Assembly: GCA_937124615.1 (NCBI GenBank)
Contig: CAKZKR010000108.1
Location: 29,082 to 93,081, forward strand
Source of the DNA: an uncultured bacterium
Lineage (GTDB): Bacteria > Hydrogenedentota > Hydrogenedentia > Hydrogenedentales > Hydrogenedentaceae
Direction of reading: 5' to 3'
DNA: 64,000 bases
The notes under the pieces are model-generated. The model was given only the letters and a program-made list of their open reading frames with translations, did not search any database and had not been told where the DNA came from. Of the stretch, positions 1 through 9,326 are shown piece after piece. Position numbers and translations under genes: made by a program. Positions within the stretch are counted from its first letter, which is position 1, and every line of letters begins with the position of its first letter.

Positions 1-190
1 CACCTCTTCTTTCAGCACCAAAAAACGGAGCAGAAGTAACACCTTTGTAACCTGCAAGAAACCCTGCCACCGCAAGAATTTTTGCGGAAGTTATTGCACC
101 TTGTCCTCCTCTTCCATGCCATCGTATCTGTGTAATATTATCTTTTTTATAATTCCTGAAAAAATTAGATACTTCTTTATAATGATCCAT
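1..190 (-). CDS. porG: 2-oxoacid (pyruvate):ferredoxin oxidoreductase gamma subunit, partial
   Basis: This is the N-terminal 63 residues of a gene running off the left edge. The reverse strand starts at an ATG (188-190) and reads on into [17 protein letters not shown] and [17 protein letters not shown]. Those blocks are the hallmark of the gamma domain of pyruvate and other 2-oxoacid:ferredoxin oxidoreductases, which make acyl-CoA and reduced ferredoxin in anaerobic metabolism. The stand-alone start argues for a multi-subunit enzyme rather than one fused polypeptide. The gamma subunit often leads such operons, so delta, alpha and beta genes probably follow outside the window. It lies 115 bp downstream of miaA on the same strand. 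The family is secure; the exact substrate (pyruvate or another 2-oxoacid) is not decided by this piece. Confidence 0.85.
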   Translation of the reverse strand, partial: MDHYKEVSNFFRNYKKDNITQIRWHGRGGQGAITSAKILAVAGFLAGYKGVTSAPFFGAERRG

Positions 191-305
191 TTAAAAACCT
201 AACTAATATAAAAAATAATATAATATTGAAATTAATAGTAAAAATTTAACATTATTCATAATAGATTTGCAAAAAAGAGATTTTAATATAAAGAAAAAAA
301 TAACA

Positions 306-1283
306 TTAACAATTTCTAAATAAAAAACAGTGTTCTGTTTTTAAGGTTGTGTTGTTACTAAAGTCGTTAATAAGTTTATGTACAGTTTTTGTTAAATTAT
401 CAATTGCTTTTTCTGTTTCTGAATAAATCCAATTTACTCTCTTATCAGAGCGAAACCATGTTATCTGTCGTTTTGCGTATCTACGGTGATACAACTTAAT
501 ATTATCTATAGTAGTAGATAAATCTTGCTTACCTTTTAGAAAATAAACTATTTCTCTATAACCTAATGCTTTTAGTCGGTAAATGTCTTTTTCATAGCCA
601 TTGTCTAATAGTGCCCGGACTTCTTCTATCCATCCATTTTTAATCATTTCATCCACTCGATTGTTGATTCTATTATATAAGGTATCTCGTTCCCAGTTTA
701 TTGCAATTTGTAATACATGTAAAGGTTGTGCGTGTTGCTGGTGTTGTTTATGCCACTCCGAAAAGGAAATTCCTGTAAGTTCAAATACTTCCAATGCACG
801 AATTACTCGAACAATGTCATTAGGACTTGTTAGTTTCGAAAAATATATAGGGTCTATATCTTTTAACTTTTTTATTAAGTATTCAGGACCATACTTTTGT
901 AGTTCATTCTTTAATTTTTTTCTTATTTCATCGGAGGAGGCGGGACCTTCAAATAAACCATCTATTAAAGCAGAGATATATAGGCCAGAACCACCAACTA
1001 TAATTGGAATTTTTCCCTGTTTTTTTATTCGTTCTAATTCTTTTCTTGCTAAGCTTTGAAAAAGCCCCGCATTCATACGAAAATCAGGTGGTACAAAAAC
1101 TAAGAAGTGGTGATGTATCTTCTCACGAATTTCAATTGGTGGAACTGCTGTGCCAATTTCCATCCCTTGATAGAATTGCATTGAATCTGCAGAGATAATT
1201 TCACTTATAAATTCTTCAGCCAGTTGGATAGAAAGTGCTGTTTTCCCAGACGCAGTGGGTCCCACTACTGCGATAGCATCCAT
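306..1283 (-). CDS. miaA: tRNA dimethylallyltransferase MiaA
   Basis: MiaA transfers a dimethylallyl group to N6 of adenosine 37 in tRNAs reading UNN codons, in the cytoplasm. The 325-residue protein has the usual family length. It shows the P-loop GPTASGKT at residues 8-15, the DSMQFYQGMEIGTA block from residue 33, the DIVRVIRALEVFELTG helix and the RQITWFRSD block near the C terminus. Its ATG overlaps the mutL stop by one base (TAATG), so it is probably translationally coupled. The mutL-miaA pairing is a known conserved arrangement, though no hfq follows here. The family identification is very secure. Confidence 0.97.
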   Translation of the reverse strand: MDAIAVVGPTASGKTALSIQLAEEFISEIISADSMQFYQGMEIGTAVPPIEIREKIHHHFLVFVPPDFRMNAGLFQSLARKELERIKKQGKIPIIVGGSGLYISALIDGLFEGPASSDEIRKKLKNELQKYGPEYLIKKLKDIDPIYFSKLTSPNDIVRVIRALEVFELTGISFSEWHKQHQQHAQPLHVLQIAINWERDTLYNRINNRVDEMIKNGWIEEVRALLDNGYEKDIYRLKALGYREIVYFLKGKQDLSTTIDNIKLYHRRYAKRQITWFRSDKRVNWIYSETEKAIDNLTKTVHKLINDFSNNTTLKTEHCFLFRNC

Positions 1284-3202
1284 TAGGGTCTTCTCCGAAA
1301 ACTTTTTTCCATCTGTTGTATGGTCAATTCTATTAATATAGGTCTTCCATGGGGGCAGGTATAAGGGGGAGTTAATGATTTAAATCCTTGGATTAAATAT
1401 ATTCGTTCTAATGGGTCTAATTTGTCACCTGCTTTTATAGATTTCTTACACGCTTTTGTGGCAATGCTTAACAAAGATTCAAAATAGTTTTCTTTCTCAA
1501 ACAAATCACCTTGAACCATTTCTTCAAGTAACTCAAAGATAGTATCTTTTATTTTTTCTTCATCGTATAATTCACATATAGAAGTTATTTGAAATATATT
1601 ATCACCAAAAGGTTCTATATCTATTCCAATTTTTTGAAACACCTCTTTTTTTTCTTCTAAAATTTTTGAATAATTAGAAGGGACTTCAATGATGATCGGG
1701 ATAACAAGTCTTTGTAGCGTGATATTGCTTTCTTGAAGTTCTTTCCTTAAATTTTCAAAATTTAATCGTTCATGAAGAGCATGCTGATCAATAATTAAAA
1801 GGCGATCTTTTTCAGGTAAGACTAAATAAGAATCAAAAACTTGTATAGGAATCTCGTTACTGGGGATATATTCTGAAAAGAAGGGATTTGGTAAAAGAGA
1901 AGGTTGTTGCTGTACTGTTTTTATCTCTTCTGAATGTAGAGATCGTTCTTTATCATCATCTTTATCTATAAAAAAATCATTGTTTACGGGAGAGTTTTCT
2001 TTTTGGACAATAATAGTAGAATTATCATCGGATTGTACGGAATCATTGTTATTTGTATTATTATTTGAATAATTATGTTGAATTGCAATATTTATAGGAT
2101 GATTGTGATTGTTTTCAGTATGTTTTTTGTCTCTTGTGTTTGCAAATGTATTTGTATGAATTTTTTGTTCGGGGATTAATGATAGATGATTGCGAATAGT
2201 TGTTGTTATATATTTTGATATAACTCGTTCATCTCTAAATTTTATCTCTTTTTTAGTTGGGTGGATATTTACATCAATCCATTGTGGGGGAATTTCAAGA
2301 AAAAGAATAGCAATAGGATACTTTCCTATCATAATAAGGCTTCGATATGCTTCTTCTAAACTATATTGTAAGGTTCTACTGTAAATAGGTCTTTTATTTA
2401 CAAAAAATAGTTGGTGTGAACGATGGGAGCGTGTAAGGGATGGTAATCCAATATAACCATGTATAGTAATTGGAATGGGTTCAGACTCGTTAGAGAAAAG
2501 ATGGTTAGAGATTTCTTTTAATCGTATCATTTCCGATATAGTAGATTTACCCCAAATAAGAGAGATTCTATTATATAAATCCATTTCAGGGGGTATATCA
2601 AAAAGCAGTTTTTCGTTATGAAATAATTTAAAACCAATTTTTTCATGTGAAAGAGCATATTTCTGAACAATATCAATGCAATGACTTAATTCTGTTGTTA
2701 AACCCTTTAGAAATTTCAGCCTTACAGGGGTATTAAAAAAAAGTCGGTTTACAGATATTTTTGTGCCTTGAGGACAGCCGATAGAAGATACTGATTTTAA
2801 TACGCCTCCATGAACAACAATTTGTGTCCCAATATTATCTTGCGTGCGTTTAGTTGATAAAACAAAATGAGATACGGCGGAAATACTGCTTAATGCTTCA
2901 CCACGAAATCCAAAGGTATGTATTGCTTCTAAATCTCGTGCTTCTGAAATTTTACTCGTTGCATGTCTTTCTATTGAGAGGATAGCATCTTGCTCAGACA
3001 TTCCAACACCGTCATCTATTATTTCTATAAGTCTTAAACCAGAGGCAGATAAGCGGAGGGTAATATGTCTTGCCCCAGCATCGATACTGTTTTCAATTAA
3101 TTCTTTTATAACAGATGAAGGTCTTTCAACAACTTCTCCAGCAGCAATCTTATTTGTAATCTCTTCAGGAAGTATTCGAATTTTAGTTTCTTTTTCTGTC
3201 AT
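1283..3202 (-). CDS. mutL: DNA mismatch repair protein MutL, endonuclease type
   Basis: MutL couples MutS mismatch recognition to strand removal. The N-terminal GHKL ATPase is complete: the IKELIENSIDAGA block around residues 32-44, then DDGVGM, RHATSKI and the TFGFRGEAL block. The middle (about 350-430) is an Asn/Asp/Ser-rich linker of low complexity. The C-terminal dimerisation domain carries the metal-binding endonuclease motif DQHALHERLNFE from residue 472, an ACKKSIKA block near 584 and CPHGRP at 616-621. These indicate a nicking MutL, as in bacteria without MutH. No mutS lies in the window. The start ATG is preceded by an AGG-type ribosome site. The gene is the fourth of a minus-strand run, 65 bp after lgt. 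Confidence 0.97.
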   Translation of the reverse strand: MTEKETKIRILPEEITNKIAAGEVVERPSSVIKELIENSIDAGARHITLRLSASGLRLIEIIDDGVGMSEQDAILSIERHATSKISEARDLEAIHTFGFRGEALSSISAVSHFVLSTKRTQDNIGTQIVVHGGVLKSVSSIGCPQGTKISVNRLFFNTPVRLKFLKGLTTELSHCIDIVQKYALSHEKIGFKLFHNEKLLFDIPPEMDLYNRISLIWGKSTISEMIRLKEISNHLFSNESEPIPITIHGYIGLPSLTRSHRSHQLFFVNKRPIYSRTLQYSLEEAYRSLIMIGKYPIAILFLEIPPQWIDVNIHPTKKEIKFRDERVISKYITTTIRNHLSLIPEQKIHTNTFANTRDKKHTENNHNHPINIAIQHNYSNNNTNNNDSVQSDDNSTIIVQKENSPVNNDFFIDKDDDKERSLHSEEIKTVQQQPSLLPNPFFSEYIPSNEIPIQVFDSYLVLPEKDRLLIIDQHALHERLNFENLRKELQESNITLQRLVIPIIIEVPSNYSKILEEKKEVFQKIGIDIEPFGDNIFQITSICELYDEEKIKDTIFELLEEMVQGDLFEKENYFESLLSIATKACKKSIKAGDKLDPLERIYLIQGFKSLTPPYTCPHGRPILIELTIQQMEKSFRRRP

Positions 3203-3267
3203 ATTGGGACCTATATATTAGGAGTTATACGAATATAATATTATAAGAAAAAGAGGTAAAGAAAGGA

Positions 3268-4110
3268 TTACTTTTTCTTTTTTTTTGAGTTTTGTTGAAT
3301 ATCAACGGAGACTTTTTGAATATTATGATAGGTCCGTAGTAACCAGAAAAGGAAGATACCAAGAACAATTTCAAAAATGCAGAAAATCTGCTGGTCACTT
3401 AGGATTCCGAAGCCCAAAACAGTTGGATTATGGTCTCCACGAAAGAACTCGTTGAAAAATCGAAGTAGACCATGTAAGAAAAAATAAGTAGGTATGGTAA
3501 AACCTGTGAATAGATTCCATGAATCACGAAGGTAGACCAATAAAACACAGAGGAAGATGAGTCCCACAACTGCATAAAGTTGTGTAGGGTGGACAGGTAG
3601 AGACCATCCATTGTTTCCTGGGTATGATTGGAATACAGGACATCCTTCAGGAAAGGAAATTGCAAAGGGAAGTTGAGAAGGTTTTCCGTAACAACAACCA
3701 TTTAAAAAACACCCAATTCTGCCAATTCCCTGTCCTAACGCCAGGTAGGGGACAGCACAATCGGAAACTAAAAGGAAGGAGACTTTTCTTCTTCGCATCG
3801 ACCAAATAACATAAGCAAAAGCAAAAGGCAGTGCTCCTTGAAATACAAGACCTCCCTGCCAAATTGCAATCCAACCAATAGGGTCTGTGAAGGAGTATTC
3901 GTATGGGAACATGATAATATGAAAAATACGGGACCCAAGAATTCCAGCAAGGAGTGCAAATATGGCTTCAGTTTGAATTATGTCAGGGTCAACCCCTTTT
4001 TTCCGAGCATCGCGTTGAGTAAGATACAAGCATAATAAAAATGCTATTGCGATACAAAGACCATAGCTATGAATTTTGAGCCAACCGAATTCTAATAATG
4101 TTGGATACAT
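3268..4110 (-). CDS. lgt: Prolipoprotein diacylglyceryl transferase Lgt
   Basis: Lgt is an inner-membrane enzyme that attaches diacylglycerol from phosphatidylglycerol to the lipobox cysteine of prolipoproteins. The 280-residue protein has several membrane segments, the family signature GRIGCFLNGCCYG at residues 130-142 and HPTQLY at 174-179. The C terminus ends in a short lysine-rich tail, probably cytoplasmic. The gene starts 20 bp downstream of the dksA/traR-like gene, with mutL 65 bp further on. Its likely substrates in this window include the outer-membrane efflux protein at 38591 and the adaptor at 40038, both of which carry lipobox-like signal peptides. Confidence 0.96.
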   Translation of the reverse strand: MYPTLLEFGWLKIHSYGLCIAIAFLLCLYLTQRDARKKGVDPDIIQTEAIFALLAGILGSRIFHIIMFPYEYSFTDPIGWIAIWQGGLVFQGALPFAFAYVIWSMRRRKVSFLLVSDCAVPYLALGQGIGRIGCFLNGCCYGKPSQLPFAISFPEGCPVFQSYPGNNGWSLPVHPTQLYAVVGLIFLCVLLVYLRDSWNLFTGFTIPTYFFLHGLLRFFNEFFRGDHNPTVLGFGILSDQQIFCIFEIVLGIFLFWLLRTYHNIQKVSVDIQQNSKKKKK

Positions 4111-4130
4111 GGTATAAATAAAAAATAATT

Positions 4131-4535
4131 TTAGTATAGTGAATCTTGCTGTTTTTCATACTCACTTTGACATTGTATACAAAAACGAGCATGAGGAAGA
4201 ACTTCTAATCTTTTTCGTGGGATAGGCTCTTTACACATTTCACATATACCGTAAGTTTTGTTTTTGATTCTTTCTAATGCATCATCAATTTCTTGTAGTT
4301 GTTGAGATTCTCCACTTGCTAAAGATAATGCGATTTGAATATCAAAAGCATCTGTACCTGTTTCAGCGTAGTCAGATATATCTTCTCCTGTGCCAGAATT
4401 TTGCTCCGCCAGGTCGGATGTATTTAAATTCATCAAATTTTGAATTACTTTTTTTCTTTCTGTTAATAGTAAGGACTCGAAAATTTTATATTCTTTTTTA
4501 TTTATCCCCTTCTTAACAACATCTTTTTTTTTCAT
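4131..4535 (-). CDS. DksA/TraR-family C4 zinc-finger protein
   Basis: This 134-residue protein has the DksA/TraR layout: an N-terminal helical hairpin with an acidic stretch (residues 45-80), then a zinc finger with C98-x2-C101 and C119-x2-C122. Proteins of this family bind in the secondary channel of RNA polymerase and change promoter responses, often together with ppGpp. I chose the ATG at 4533-4535 because an AAAGGAG ribosome site sits seven bases upstream; a TTG one codon earlier is less well placed. It lies 47 bp downstream of tex and 20 bp upstream of lgt. Family members often neighbour lspA and lgt; here only lgt is present. Whether it works as DksA itself cannot be told. Confidence 0.88.
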   Translation of the reverse strand: MKKKDVVKKGINKKEYKIFESLLLTERKKVIQNLMNLNTSDLAEQNSGTGEDISDYAETGTDAFDIQIALSLASGESQQLQEIDDALERIKNKTYGICEMCKEPIPRKRLEVLPHARFCIQCQSEYEKQQDSLY

Positions 4536-4582
4536 CAAATTACTCCTTTATTAAAGTCAAAATTAACAGAGTATTAAGCATT

Positions 4583-7003
4583 TTAAGATTGTAATTTGTC
4601 TTTTAGTATTGCCAACTGTTCAGCTAATTGAGTATTCAATAAAAGTCCATCTTTGTCCGATGTCGTTTTTTTGCTGTCCTTTTCTATATTTGTTTTATGA
4701 GGTTTCGAAAATTTCTTTTCGAATTTAGGTTTGTCCGTATTTAGTGAACTTTTGTTATATATTTGGTCTGATATTGACTGTTTATGTTCAGGAAAAGTTT
4801 TTTCTCTCCTTTCTTTTCTCCCTTCATCTTTTTTATCTTTCTTAGGAGGAAAATAAGGGATGAGAGTTACTTTTTGATTATCGAAGTCTATAGATTCAAT
4901 GTTTACCTTTAAAAAATCACCAATTTTCTTATCCAACAAATTGCGTTTAAGCATCTTTGTTAATGATGGATTATTTCTTAAATGAATAACCGCATCAATC
5001 GGTATTCCAATATCAACAACAATTATATTATTAAGAATTTTCTTTATAATTCCTTCCGTTTGCATTCCAACTTTAAGGTCCGATACACAATAAATTCCAT
5101 TGGTATATCTCGGAAAAACAAAGAATCCCCGTGGGTCACGAGCAGGTGATTTAAATTCTTTTAGGATTGTTTTGATAGCATGTTTACTCAGCACATTTTT
5201 TTCTTCTAATCGTCTGATGAGTAAACGAGCATTTTTAGACGAACGGAATAAGGAATTTATATCAACATTCAGTTCTTTAGCAGTTGTTTCAATATGTTCA
5301 TACCATTGGGGATGAATTCGCGTTTGGTCTAAAGGGTTGTCTCCGTTCTTTATGAAAAGAAAACCTGAACATTGCTGAAATATATTTTCATTGATACCTG
5401 GAACTTGAAGGAGTTCTTTTCGATTTTTAAAACAGCCATTTGAAGTTTTATATTCAATTATATTTTGAGCGATATCATGTCTTATCCCTGCAACATGTCG
5501 TAATTCATTAATACTTGAGTGGTTAATATCAACTCCAATATTGTTAATACAATGTTCTATTACTTGATTTGCTACTGCAGTAAATCTTCTCTCATTTATC
5601 TCTCTATGAAGAATGCCTTCAGGTAAACTTACAAGATTTAATTTTATAAGTTCTTTTAAAGGAGAATTGAAGTATTTTGCGAGATAGTATGCCTCGCGTA
5701 TTTTTTCAGAATGATTTGGTAAATCAAATTCGGCCATTTTTGAACGAGCAAAACTTTGAGCCAATCTTTGTTCAAAGGTAACAAAACGGACACGGGGATT
5801 TGTATATTGTGAAGTTATTTCTCCGATAAATTGAAAAGCATCATCAACGCCGGCACCATTGCCTATAACAATATGTCTTGAATTATATGTTTGAATATAA
5901 TTTTTTATCTTCTCTTGTGCTTCTTTAATTTCGTTTTTTGGAGATGTTGGAAAAATAGATGAAGATTCTAATAAGTTACCATCTCGGTCTACTATACATA
6001 CAGCCCATTCTTCTTCAATGGCTGGTATAATTGATATAACTGTTTCTAAATTTGCGGGAGGAAACATCAAGATATCTAACAAATCATTGCGTAGTTCAGA
6101 AATAAACTGCTGTTCAATATTTTCTTTTAACTCAATAAATACTCTATTCTCACAAACTGTTTTTAATTGTTTACGAAAAGCGTCCTGTATACTTAATCTA
6201 ATAAATGGCTCAAATATATTTCCTCTCTCTTTTATATAGACCTTTAATAATTCTTCAATTGCTTCATTTTCATCTATTTCTAAGCTAACTTTTAAGAAAC
6301 CCAGTCGCATTCCTCTCAAAATCTGAAGAAAACGAATTGAACCAATTTTGCGAATCGGTTCCGAATAGTTATAAAAAGATTCAAACTGTGTCTTTTGGTT
6401 TTGTGCTGTTTTCGTTGATGTAGAAACCAAAAGACCCTTTTTCCAAAAAATATCCTTTACAATCATTCTTGCTTTATAGTCTTGTTCGATTTTTTCTGAT
6501 AGAATGATTAAAGCCCCCTCAATGGCTTCTTGAGGAGTAATTGACAATTTTGAAGATTCAACAAATGCTTCTGCTGTTATTTCTATTGGTTGGTTTACAG
6601 GTAATTGTTGCCATATAAAATCTGCTAATCCTTGTAATCCTTGTTGAATGGCCTTTTGAGAACGAGTCCGATTTTTTTTCTTTATTGGAAGAAGTAAGTC
6701 ATCAAGCAAGGCCGTATCTGAGGTTTCAGAAATAATATTTTTCATTTCATCGGTTAAAAGTTCATTCTTTTCTAATTGGGATAATACATTAATCTTTTTG
6801 TTTTCTACATCGAGGAACTTCCTATATTCATCAATAACATGGACTAAAAACCCCCAATTATCTATGCCTATTTCTTCTCGATGATAGTGATATATATATT
6901 CTAAGTGGAGACCTTTGTTTATTAAGTTTATTAAATTTTCAATTTTCTGAGAATTAAAACGAATCTTTCTAGTAAAATTTTGGATTTGTTCTTTTGTTAA
7001 CAT
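4583..7003 (-). CDS. tex: Tex-family S1 RNA-binding transcription accessory protein
   Basis: Tex proteins are conserved cytoplasmic nucleic-acid-binding factors linked to transcription and stress tolerance. The 806-residue sequence follows the family order: a helical N-terminal domain, a YqgF/RNase H-like domain (about 330-440, with VIGNGAGVDDAF), helix-hairpin-helix repeats (about 480-560, with RHVAGIRHDIAQNIIEY and LLQVPGINENIF), and an S1 domain from about residue 645. After the S1 domain comes a strongly charged Lys-rich tail of about 90 residues (716-806), making it somewhat longer than typical Tex proteins. It appears to be the first gene of a minus-strand series leading to dksA/traR, lgt, mutL and miaA. 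Confidence 0.93.
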   Translation of the reverse strand: MLTKEQIQNFTRKIRFNSQKIENLINLINKGLHLEYIYHYHREEIGIDNWGFLVHVIDEYRKFLDVENKKINVLSQLEKNELLTDEMKNIISETSDTALLDDLLLPIKKKNRTRSQKAIQQGLQGLADFIWQQLPVNQPIEITAEAFVESSKLSITPQEAIEGALIILSEKIEQDYKARMIVKDIFWKKGLLVSTSTKTAQNQKTQFESFYNYSEPIRKIGSIRFLQILRGMRLGFLKVSLEIDENEAIEELLKVYIKERGNIFEPFIRLSIQDAFRKQLKTVCENRVFIELKENIEQQFISELRNDLLDILMFPPANLETVISIIPAIEEEWAVCIVDRDGNLLESSSIFPTSPKNEIKEAQEKIKNYIQTYNSRHIVIGNGAGVDDAFQFIGEITSQYTNPRVRFVTFEQRLAQSFARSKMAEFDLPNHSEKIREAYYLAKYFNSPLKELIKLNLVSLPEGILHREINERRFTAVANQVIEHCINNIGVDINHSSINELRHVAGIRHDIAQNIIEYKTSNGCFKNRKELLQVPGINENIFQQCSGFLFIKNGDNPLDQTRIHPQWYEHIETTAKELNVDINSLFRSSKNARLLIRRLEEKNVLSKHAIKTILKEFKSPARDPRGFFVFPRYTNGIYCVSDLKVGMQTEGIIKKILNNIIVVDIGIPIDAVIHLRNNPSLTKMLKRNLLDKKIGDFLKVNIESIDFDNQKVTLIPYFPPKKDKKDEGRKERREKTFPEHKQSISDQIYNKSSLNTDKPKFEKKFSKPHKTNIEKDSKKTTSDKDGLLLNTQLAEQLAILKDKLQS

Positions 7004-7106
7004 AGTCTCTTACACCTTTAGTTATTCATTTGCCCAAAAGTATGACAAAGTTAAAATGATATTTTGATAAAAAAACAAAAATTTAAGATATATATACTAT
7101 CAATCA

Positions 7107-9266
7107 TTACAACTCAATCTCAAAATGAATGCCCTTACCTTGATGTATAAAACCAAGATAGATTAAGTTATATTTTTCATCATAATATTGCTGAAAATCG
7201 ATGTTTTCACTGTTTGTGATTTTTTGAGGTAGTTTATTGTAAAAAATTACAATTTTACCTGGAATTCTTGATGGCCCCTGTATTTTAAAAGAGAGATAAT
7301 TCTCTTTTACTTTCTCTTCCGTTATTCTTCCAGCAGAAGTGATTATAAATGGAGAATCTTTTTTTGTTAGTTTAAGATTTAAATCGAGTAATAAGGCACG
7401 ATTAGAGGGATATAATACGATTTCCTCTTCAACTTTTAACTCCGGATTAAATAGGTTTATAAATTTCCCTTGTATTCTATAAGGGATTTCTGAAATGGAC
7501 TCATCCTGAACAGAACATATATGATAGGGACCTCTTCTTAAATGAAAGTAATTCTTATAGTCAATATGAATTTGGGCTTGATTAGCCATTTCTTTTAACC
7601 ATTTTAGTATTTGATTCGCACCATCAGGATTGCGGGCTAATGAAGCAGGACTGTGTTTGGCCCAAAAGACATGACCTTTTCCTAATGGAAATATACTATC
7701 ATTGGTTATTTTATTTTCAAAAAGTATTTTTATTAAATGTTCCAATGGTGAATTAAATCCCTCTTCTTTCCACCAATTATTTAATTCATTATAAGGGTCT
7801 GAATTATCATCGATAATAAGAAGATGCCCTCCATTCATAACCCAATCTTTGATTTTACTATGATATTCTTTTTTTAATGGTTTTTGTCCTTCATATGTTA
7901 ACAATAAAATTTTTATATCTTTAAGTGGTTGATAATTTAACAAATGTTCCATCTGTATGATTTTTAATGGAACCCCATTTTTTACAAGAGGTGTTGCTAT
8001 ACCATAAAAACAATTTAGATTGGGGTCGCTTGGATTTGGTTCTGCTCTTTGAAACATCAATGTATCAGAAACCATTATTCCTACGGGATAATTTCCAGAA
8101 ATCCATTCAATATCAGTTTGTTTCATATCATTTAATGTATTAATTACTGTTAAAAGTTCGGTTGCATATTCAGGAATGATATTTATTTTTATATCTTTTT
8201 CTTCTTTAGATTTTGAATATTTGCCTTTAAAGATTCTTTCGGGCCATGGCATTACTTCATAAGAAGTAACAGTCGGAAATAATAGAGATGCTAAAACAGT
8301 ACATTCATAGTTATACTTATAGTCGTGCCAGTCATAATTTGGATTGTCTTCAATAGGGTCTGCGAGAAAGATAAGATGTTTATTAACAGGTGAGACCATA
8401 CCTACCATTTGAGCATATTCAAGATAGGCCGTTTCGAAAGTTCTTTCTCTGGAAATACCTCTGTAATGATGACGAGAACGAGCAGTACCAGTCCATACCT
8501 GAGCGATAATGCCATCACAATGTTCCATGTGGGTTAACATTGATTCGGGACTTACAATTCGCCATTGTGAATAATTAATTAATGAATGAGTAGGAACATA
8601 ACAGCCTATTTGAAAATTATTTTTTTGTGCATATTCTTTTACAAATTTAAATACTTCTGTTAAGGCATTTGTGTATAAATTATATTTCAATAGACTGGCT
8701 TTGTATTGTGTTTCAATCGATTGATTAGGAGGTGCCCACGGTTCTCCGTAGTGTTTTTCCCAGAGTTGTTTGAACGCTTCACTCCATCCTGTAACAGCCC
8801 AAAATTCAGGTTCTTCTAAATAGATACTTTCAACACGATTTTCCAACGGGGGTATTAATATGCTTTTTATATATTCTACATAATTTGGAGTAGGCACATT
8901 ATAACCAACAGTGGTACTATTGCCGTGCATCCATAATTTGCCATTTTTATCTGTTTGGATTTCTTCCTTTTTTAGACCGCTTTCAGTTTGGTAATAACTT
9001 TCATAACCTCCCCAGGAAATTCCTGTCATGTATGCTGTTCTATAACCTTGTTCTCTCCAACTTTCTATTCTCTTGTTTAAGTTATGTGTTGTTCCATAGA
9101 CAATCGCTACATCGGAAGCAATGTCCATTATAGGGTCAAAACCCTGTGATGTCTGGAAACAAGTTCTGAAATTCATAAATTGCTCTTTTGAGATTATTGT
9201 GCTGTTGATCGTTTCTTCTTGAATTTGTTGAAAAAGAGTTAATGAAAGAATCAAATATGTGAACAT
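7107..9266 (-). CDS. Exported TIM-barrel glycoside-hydrolase-like protein with GATase-like domain
   Basis: A 719-residue protein with a short hydrophobic N terminus (MFTYLILSLTLFQQ), probably a signal peptide. Residues 45-400 look like a (beta/alpha)8 barrel, with an IYLEEPEFWAVTGW block whose carboxylates (E151, E152, E154) sit where a glycosidase acid could be. Residues about 405-570 resemble the class I glutamine-amidotransferase-like, beta-galactosidase trimerisation-type fold (VGIMVSDTLMFQRA, LLLTYEGQ, NGGHLLIIDD). A beta-sandwich-like C terminus follows. The architecture recalls GH42-type enzymes, but I do not recognise the catalytic motifs of a named family. It is divergently transcribed from the sensor gene at 9327. 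AAAGGAAA precedes the ATG. The substrate is unknown. Confidence 0.6.
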   Translation of the reverse strand: MFTYLILSLTLFQQIQEETINSTIISKEQFMNFRTCFQTSQGFDPIMDIASDVAIVYGTTHNLNKRIESWREQGYRTAYMTGISWGGYESYYQTESGLKKEEIQTDKNGKLWMHGNSTTVGYNVPTPNYVEYIKSILIPPLENRVESIYLEEPEFWAVTGWSEAFKQLWEKHYGEPWAPPNQSIETQYKASLLKYNLYTNALTEVFKFVKEYAQKNNFQIGCYVPTHSLINYSQWRIVSPESMLTHMEHCDGIIAQVWTGTARSRHHYRGISRERTFETAYLEYAQMVGMVSPVNKHLIFLADPIEDNPNYDWHDYKYNYECTVLASLLFPTVTSYEVMPWPERIFKGKYSKSKEEKDIKINIIPEYATELLTVINTLNDMKQTDIEWISGNYPVGIMVSDTLMFQRAEPNPSDPNLNCFYGIATPLVKNGVPLKIIQMEHLLNYQPLKDIKILLLTYEGQKPLKKEYHSKIKDWVMNGGHLLIIDDNSDPYNELNNWWKEEGFNSPLEHLIKILFENKITNDSIFPLGKGHVFWAKHSPASLARNPDGANQILKWLKEMANQAQIHIDYKNYFHLRRGPYHICSVQDESISEIPYRIQGKFINLFNPELKVEEEIVLYPSNRALLLDLNLKLTKKDSPFIITSAGRITEEKVKENYLSFKIQGPSRIPGKIVIFYNKLPQKITNSENIDFQQYYDEKYNLIYLGFIHQGKGIHFEIEL

Positions 9267-9326
9267 TATATTTTCCTTTTACATTGATGTTCTTTTAATA
9301 TATATAGATATTATAGGGCAATAATT

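Noticed and set aside
601..1198. Plus-strand open frames opposite miaA
   Set aside because: They lie wholly inside miaA on the other strand, are Cys/Ser/Phe-rich without motifs, and have no ribosome sites; shadow frames.
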